From: Deltaproteobacteria bacterium
GTDB lineage: Bacteria > Desulfobacterota > Binatia > UBA9968
NCBI GenBank assembly: GCA_009379725.1
Contig: WHTF01000005.1
Coordinates: 30,468-76,781, forward strand
Direction of reading: 5' to 3'
Length of the DNA: 46,314 nt
The notes under the pieces are model-generated. The model was not told where the DNA came from. It did no database searches and saw only the letters and a program-made list of their open reading frames with translations. A program made the translations under genes and the position numbers. Positions 41,961 to 46,314 of this stretch are shown piece by piece. Each line of letters starts with the position of its first letter. Positions within the stretch are counted from its first letter, which is position 1.

Positions 41961-42086
41961 CGCCGGCTGGTCAGCGGACCGGTGGCGGGCTACGGCCCTT
42001 TCAGGAACACCTAGGCCGAAATTCACCAGGCGTTAGAGAATTTGCGCTCTGGTCAGTTCTGGATTCCGTTTCTATTAGAGCGCGTG

Positions 42087-42120
42087 AAGGGCGGTTGCTA
42101 CCATCGGAACAACCGCCCTT
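42087..42120. terminator. 11-bp perfect hairpin behind the ThDP enzyme gene
   Basis: AAGGGCGGTTG (42087-42097) pairs with CAACCGCCCTT (42110-42120), 12-base loop. It starts ten bases after the stop of the minus-strand gene. There is no U-tract on that strand, so it may stabilise the RNA end rather than terminate. Confidence 0.6.
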
Positions 42121-42129
42121 TCGTGTCAT

Positions 42130-43815
42130 CTATGCAACGATCACGTCGATGATCGCCGGCTTGCCGCTCCCGTTGGCTTCGAGGCCGCGCTTCAGCGCAT
42201 CCTGGAGCTTTTCCGGATCCGTCACCTGCTCGCCGTAACCACCAACGGATTCTGCGACCTTCACGAAGTCGGGCGCCTTAATATGGGTGCCGTGGTAGAG
42301 ATCGATTTCCGCCGCGATCCCGTCCGGATACATCTTTTGGTGCATGCCCTGCATCGCGGCATATTTCTTGTTGTTGAAGATGAGCGCCATGATCGGCAGC
42401 TTGTAATCGCGCGCCGCGCCGAGGCTGCCGAGCACCGGGTTATACAGGAACGCACCGTCGCCGATCAAGGTCACGACCTGCCGTTCCGGTTTGCCCAGCT
42501 TGATTCCCAGTGAAAGACCCAGCCCCTGTCCCAGACCGCCTTGTCGGGTGAACAGGCTTTGCGGTTGGTTCCACACGAGGTGGTGGCGCAGAGTAGCGGT
42601 GTGAGTGGTGACTTCGTCGATATAGATCGTATCGTTGGGCATCACGGCGTTCAGCGAGGCGCACAGCCACACGGGATCGATCGGTGACTTCTTGCGCGCC
42701 GCCGTTTGTGCCGCATTCCTTTTCTCGACCATGGCATCGTGCGCCGCGGCGAGCTCCTTGCGTCTTGCCTCCACTGCAGCCTTATCGACAGTGGCGGCAG
42801 CGGCCAGATCGCGCAGCGTCTGCGCCGCATTGCCTTCCAGGTACATGTCGGCCTGATGGCTCTGGTAAACCATCGCCGAGTTGTGCGGCGCCTCGTCCAC
42901 CATGGCGACCACGGCCTTGGGCGGGCGGTTGCTCGGCGGATACCAGGGTACGCGCGCGCGGACGACGATCACAAGGTCCATGTCGTTCCAGAACGGCTTG
43001 ATGTCGGTTCCCTGATAGAGCGGATGATCCTTGGGGAAGTTGGCGAACAGAGCACCGGGCTTCTCGACCACCGGCAGAGCGAACTTCTCGCACAGCGCCA
43101 CCAAGGCCTCGTAGGTTTCGACCTCCTGGCCGGCGCCCTCGGTGAGCACGACCGGGTGCTTCGCCTTAGAGATCTGGGCGGCGAGCTTTTCGATATCCTC
43201 CGGTGCGGTCAGCATGCGCGGCGCGGGCGGCACCGTACGCGGATTGGCCGGGGGCGTCCAGGCATCCATCAGTGTTTCCGTCGAAACGGACAGATAAGTG
43301 GGTCCCGTCGGTTGCCGCTGCGCCAGCTCGCCGGCACGAATGACGCTTTCATAGAGCGTGTAGGCGCTGCCCGCGACCGAGGCGTACTTGACGATCGTAT
43401 CGACCAGCCCGGTCGTGCCGCCGACGATGCTCAGGTTGTTGATCCACTGGGCGCCTGGATCAAACTCCGGCTGCTCGCCGTAGGTCATCGACTCGCCGGA
43501 GATCACCACCATCGGCACTCCGGTGACAAAGGCGCCGTGGATGCCCATGGCGCCCTGCAGCAGGCCGGCGCCCGCGTGCAGCAACACGCCCTGCATCCGG
43601 CCGGTGGCCAGCGTGTACCCCGCGGCGATGTCTACCGCGAGCGTTTCATGCCACACATCCAGGAGCTTGGGCCCTTCCTTTTTCCGGTGCATCTGATCGG
43701 CCATGGCTTCCCAGACCGGCGCCCATTCGGTGCCCGGTGAGGACAGGATGTACTCAACTCCGAGCTTTCGGAATGCTTCGACTATGGCGCTACCGCCGTC
43801 AAATCGATTTTTCAT
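42130..43815 (-). CDS. thiamine pyrophosphate-requiring enzyme (acetolactate synthase/benzoylformate decarboxylase-like)
   Basis: 561 residues with the three-domain ThDP layout. N-terminal PYR domain: LGVEYILSSPGTEWAPVWEA with the activating Glu, then HAGAGLLQGAMGIHGAFVTG. Central domain ~190-320. C-terminal PP domain: the LGQGLGLSLGIKLG loop and GDGAFLYNPVLGSLGAARDY with NNKKYAAM (GDG-x~25-NN cofactor motif). AGGAG precedes the ATG. Related proteins decarboxylate a 2-keto acid or form acetolactate; FAD use and substrate cannot be settled. High-GC codon use as in its left neighbours. Confidence 0.92.
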   Translation of the reverse strand: MKNRFDGGSAIVEAFRKLGVEYILSSPGTEWAPVWEAMADQMHRKKEGPKLLDVWHETLAVDIAAGYTLATGRMQGVLLHAGAGLLQGAMGIHGAFVTGVPMVVISGESMTYGEQPEFDPGAQWINNLSIVGGTTGLVDTIVKYASVAGSAYTLYESVIRAGELAQRQPTGPTYLSVSTETLMDAWTPPANPRTVPPAPRMLTAPEDIEKLAAQISKAKHPVVLTEGAGQEVETYEALVALCEKFALPVVEKPGALFANFPKDHPLYQGTDIKPFWNDMDLVIVVRARVPWYPPSNRPPKAVVAMVDEAPHNSAMVYQSHQADMYLEGNAAQTLRDLAAAATVDKAAVEARRKELAAAHDAMVEKRNAAQTAARKKSPIDPVWLCASLNAVMPNDTIYIDEVTTHTATLRHHLVWNQPQSLFTRQGGLGQGLGLSLGIKLGKPERQVVTLIGDGAFLYNPVLGSLGAARDYKLPIMALIFNNKKYAAMQGMHQKMYPDGIAAEIDLYHGTHIKAPDFVKVAESVGGYGEQVTDPEKLQDALKRGLEANGSGKPAIIDVIVA

Positions 43816-44079
43816 GTTTGGTCTCCTCGAACGGTTTTCTTGTGGTGTGTATTATCTCACGCCTCAATGCGCAAGGCCCCTGGCGGGCTGTCGATATCAA
43901 TTCTGGAGCGGCGCGGTTGGGAAGGATTGCTCCCACTGGTCGAAATGACAGAGGGGGCCAGGAGAGGGGAGCAACTTAGGTCACATCTATGATGCTTGAT
44001 TTTCGGCTCCAGCTCTCTCACCGGGACGACGAAACTAGAAACCCTTCACGGCCACTTTAAACACAAAGAGGATTGCGAC

Positions 44080-44690
44080 TCACTCGGCCGCGATCGTCAA
44101 GTTTGCCGGACTGATGAACGGGAAAGGACCAGCAGAGGTGGTCATTCCTCCTCGAAGGTTTGTCGCCGTACCGCTCGTGCTGACCACGCAACGCAGAGCC
44201 GAATCATTACGGAGGATAAAACGGTCGTGACGATAAGCGATACCAGCAGGAGAAAACCAATGGCTAAAAGCATCGCATAGGAAAGAAAATCGGGCACGAA
44301 GCAAAACCCACCAGTCGATGTCCGGCTTCGGAGTCACTCCGAAGATGACATTGAGCGACTGTTGCAGTTGGCCGACCACGGCGCCAGCGCCTAACAACAA
44401 GAGGACAACTCCAAGAGCTGTCGCGAGCACGCCACTGCCGTGCTGGTTGGCATTGTGAACAATGGCCTGGACCGCCCTTGCGCTCTCCTCGCCGGCAATT
44501 CCGGCGATCGCTCCGACGATGTAACTTTCCGCAGCGGCAGTTCCGAAGAGTGGGCCGACAATGGCGATCAGGATAATGATCAGCGGCGCCAGTAAAATAA
44601 CGGTGTAGTATGCAAGCGAAGCCGCCATCTCGAAGGCGTTGTGATTAAACCATTGCCAGAAAGCGGGTTTTGAGCAACCTAACGGTGGCC
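44080..44690 (-). pseudogene. BrkB/YihY-family membrane protein, frameshifted and truncated at both ends
   Basis: Reads (from ~44687) KPAFWQWFNHNAFEMAASLA, YYTVILLAPLIIILIAIVGP, VGQLQQSLNVIFGVTPKPDI and WWVLLRARF. At ~44280 the frame must shift by one to continue as LSYAMLLAIGFLLLVSLIVT and TVLSSVMIRLCVAW. The first conserved helix lacks a start codon in frame (only the ATG at 44628), and the last ~120 residues of a normal ~280-residue protein are absent. Function of the family (once called RNase BN) is uncertain; this copy is inactive. Confidence 0.65.
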
Positions 44691-45038
44691 GTTAATTGAT
44701 TAAAGGGGGAGTTCGCGCCGGCGAAAAATGTTGCTGCGGCCATAATGGTTACGGCAACGTTTAAAGATTGCGACAACAGCTTGCCGATCGATTTTTAGCT
44801 TTGCTCGAGGATGTTCAGTCGGACTCGGCTCTCCTGGTGACTGATGGCTCGGACCCTCTGCTGTGGTCCGCACATGCAGCCGATAGCTCAGCTCGCATCT
44901 ACTACCGCGCCGTAATGCAGCCCCACCGCTGCTGGAAGTTAGCTCAGGGTTAATCTTGTATACAACAGCACTGATAAAGAGTTGGCGTTGACATCACCCC
45001 GGATAGCACGTAATGTAAATCATCTTCTTCAGTCCACG
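44691..45038. other. intergenic stretch, nothing recognised
   Basis: A short plus-strand open frame (44768-44953) is not protein-like. No other feature before the hairpin at 45039. Confidence 0.4.
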
Positions 45039-45075
45039 GCCTTCTGAGGAAAGCACAAATTTTGAAGGCCTTTTT
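45039..45075 (+). terminator. hairpin with T-run in the region upstream of the RRM gene
   Basis: GGCCTTC (45039-45045) pairs with GAAGGCC (45064-45070), 18-base loop, then five T (45071-45075). It lies ~140 bases before the RRM start; it may end transcription from the left or act as an attenuator in a long leader. Confidence 0.6.
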
Positions 45076-45215
45076 CAGTCTCTCTCCTTGCGAAGCTATC
45101 TTTAAATGATATTCCGATCAGAGCGTGGTTTTGTTAATTGCTAGTCCATGTTCTTCCCATTTGCAGTCAGATTCCCAGGGTCAAAGACAATTACAGTCTC
45201 TTATAGGAGGAGAAC

Positions 45216-45533
45216 ATGGGTAGTAAATTATATGTAGGCGGTTTGCCTTATTCCGTAACGGAAGGGCGTTTACAGGAAGTTTTTTCGACGCACGGCACGG
45301 TGGAATCAGCGAGCGTAATCTCGGATAAATTCACCGGTCAGTCACGCGGCTTCGGGTTTGTCGAGATGAGCTCGGGCAGCGAGGCTCAAAGTGCCATCTC
45401 GGGGCTGAACGGCACACAACTCGACGGCCGCACTCTTACCGTTAACGAGGCCAAGCCGATGGCCAAGCGCGATAACTTCAGTGGCAGCGGAGGACGTGAT
45501 GACCGCAACGGCGGCGGCCGTAATCGCTGGTAG
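45216..45533 (+). CDS. RRM-type RNA-binding protein
   Basis: 105 residues with a single RRM: RNP2 KLYVGGLPYSV, RNP1 SRGFGFVEMSS, and the C-terminal GRTLTVNEAKP, followed by a Gly/Arg/Asn-rich tail (SGGRDDRNGGGRNRW). This is the pattern of the cyanobacterial Rbp-type proteins, also found in other bacteria, that bind single-stranded RNA and respond to cold. AGGAGG precedes the ATG. It is a solo gene between hairpins; autoregulation through its leader is conceivable but not shown. Confidence 0.95.
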   Translation: MGSKLYVGGLPYSVTEGRLQEVFSTHGTVESASVISDKFTGQSRGFGFVEMSSGSEAQSAISGLNGTQLDGRTLTVNEAKPMAKRDNFSGSGGRDDRNGGGRNRW

Positions 45534-45559
45534 TCTTGCAGTTACATAGGTAAGACAGA

Positions 45560-45598
45560 AGAGGGGAGCACAGATCGGGTTTGCTCCCCTCTTTTCTT
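45560..45598 (+). terminator. Rho-independent terminator after the RRM gene
   Basis: AGAGGGGAGCA (45560-45570) pairs perfectly with TGCTCCCCTCT (45582-45592), then TTTCTT. Confidence 0.93.
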
Positions 45599-45727
45599 AT
45601 CCGGAAACTGTTTTCGGACCGAACTTGTTAAAATCATGGAATAGGTATCCATGGAGTTGCGGTGCTTATAGGTACTGGAGCAGTTACCTTCCACGATGAA
45701 TTTCAATATCGAGAAAGATTCCGCGCG

Positions 45728-45766
45728 TTCGGAATGACAACCAAATAAGCAATTTGTCATCTCGAA
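45728..45766. repeat. dispersed inverted repeat of the GGAATGACA type
   Basis: TTCGGAATGACA (45728-45739) and TGTCATCTCGAA (45755-45766) pair at 10 of 12 positions, with AGTGAGAGATC after. Such words are repeated between genes in many bacterial genomes. A related TCGAAATGACAGA stands near 43940. Confidence 0.6.
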
Positions 45767-46068
45767 CGAAGTGAGAGATCTTGACCAAACTGAAGCATTA
45801 CCTGCTTTAGAACCCAAGATAATTCAAGGGAAAGCGCTTAGAGATCGAATCGAAAAAATCGCCGATAACATTATTATTAACTGCCGACCCGCCGGCATAA
45901 ACTTTCCCGCCGCTCAGGATCGCTGCGCTTGCCGCCGTGCCTGGCAAAAATTCTTTTCAGATTTGTTCACTAGTAGACAGCAACCGCTGGCGAGCCGGCA
46001 CAGGCTGAGAGGCAAATACTCTGCTAGGCAACTCTGACATAAGGGATCGTCTGGAGAAACGAAGGCAT

Positions 46069-46314
46069 ATGGCGTTTTATGCGGTTGATGTCCGAAACCA
46101 CGTCATCGAACGGGTGACTCAACAATACGACGACGTGGACAACAAAAGGTTTTTTCTGATCGAAGCCGTTTCTGCGAAACAGGCATGGGCAAAGGTCAGC
46201 CGCGTTTCGGGGCCGATTGGCAGCGCCGATTGTGGTGCGTGCCGGCATCGCCATTGTAGCGCGTGCGCAGAATGCTCCGTCACAAAACGATGCTCGGACT
46301 ATTGGATTTGTCAC
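46069..46314 (+). CDS. Cys-rich hypothetical protein, partial at right edge
   Basis: The frame is open from ATG 46069 (GGAG at 46053 and GAAGG at 46061) to the end of the window: MAFYAVDVRNHVIERVTQQY, RFFLIEAVSAKQAWAKVSRV, then a Cys cluster with CGACRHRHCSACAECSVTKR. The N-terminal half is a small alpha/beta unit and the C-terminal Cys/His cluster looks metal-binding. I do not recognise the family. An open frame on the opposite strand is less protein-like. Confidence 0.6.
   Translation, partial: MAFYAVDVRNHVIERVTQQYDDVDNKRFFLIEAVSAKQAWAKVSRVSGPIGSADCGACRHRHCSACAECSVTKRCSDYWICH

Noticed and set aside
42706-43740. 344-codon open frame on the plus strand
   Set aside because: Antisense to the ThDP enzyme gene.
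44768-44953. 61-codon open frame on the plus strand
   Set aside because: No ribosome-binding site and no recognisable pattern; treated as chance.
46024-46314. Minus-strand partial open frame at the right edge
   Set aside because: Less protein-like than the plus-strand frame, which has ribosome-binding signals and an ordered Cys cluster.

Overview
This window looks like a piece of chromosome from an uncultured environmental Gram-negative bacterium, perhaps deltaproteobacterial or Rokubacteria/Tectomicrobia-like. The evidence is lipoproteins with lipoboxes, an OmpA-type lipoprotein, a MoeA fused to a periplasmic-binding-like domain, a sodium-pumping acyl-CoA decarboxylase, an AmmeMemoRadiSam-B protein, and many substrate-binding, SDR and amidohydrolase catabolic genes. 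Lineage is an inference; no rRNA, tRNA or CRISPR array was seen.

Left part (1-20.9 kb) is mostly intact. It holds a decayed decarboxylase-like gene at the edge, a TAXI-type binding protein, and a molybdenum-cofactor pair (MoeA, then MoeA with a C-terminal binding-protein-like domain) followed by an excisionase-type HTH. Next come a signalling cluster (membrane PAS/GAF histidine kinase, single-domain response regulator, receiver-GAF-kinase), a four-gene Na+-translocating decarboxylase operon on the minus strand with a 48-residue membrane subunit, a double-cupin protein, PlsY, and two paralogous glycine-zipper lipoproteins. An Mrp/NBP35 Fe-S carrier follows a palindrome, then a stand-alone DUF59 protein and a MEMO1-like protein.

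Middle part (about 21-30 kb) is a mosaic of small genes and gene debris. It contains a frameshifted YgiT-type zinc finger, a run of tiny Arg/Lys-rich proteins, a nuclease-like N-terminus, a probable IS630 transposase tail, a C-terminal piece of trpS and, 6.6 kb further on, an N-terminal piece of trpS in the same orientation but permuted order. Between them lie an unknown protein with a duplicated ribosome-binding/start module, an epimerase-VKOR-SPW membrane operon, a CBS protein, several small proteins and a 5'-truncated HhH endonuclease. Two diverged direct repeats (23.08 and 27.38 kb) bracket the epimerase module.

Right part (30-46 kb) starts with a minus-strand catabolic group: NMT1-type binding protein, Zn-dependent dehydrogenase, SDR, amidohydrolase and a second SDR. 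Two small membrane proteins follow. A block from about 36.7 to 43.8 kb appears richer in G/C at third codon positions and carries an FMN-dependent hydroxyacid oxidase, an ornithine cyclodeaminase-like enzyme, a GFA protein, a Bcr-type MFS transporter and a ThDP enzyme, separated by relics (ORF6N, a shuffled MetE-like gene). The end has a broken BrkB/YihY gene, an RRM RNA-binding protein between two hairpins, and a Cys-rich partial gene running off the edge.

The most unusual signal is the repeated finding of genes broken into permuted pieces (trpS; MetE-like), which points to circle-type integration, or tandem duplication plus deletion, shaping this stretch.
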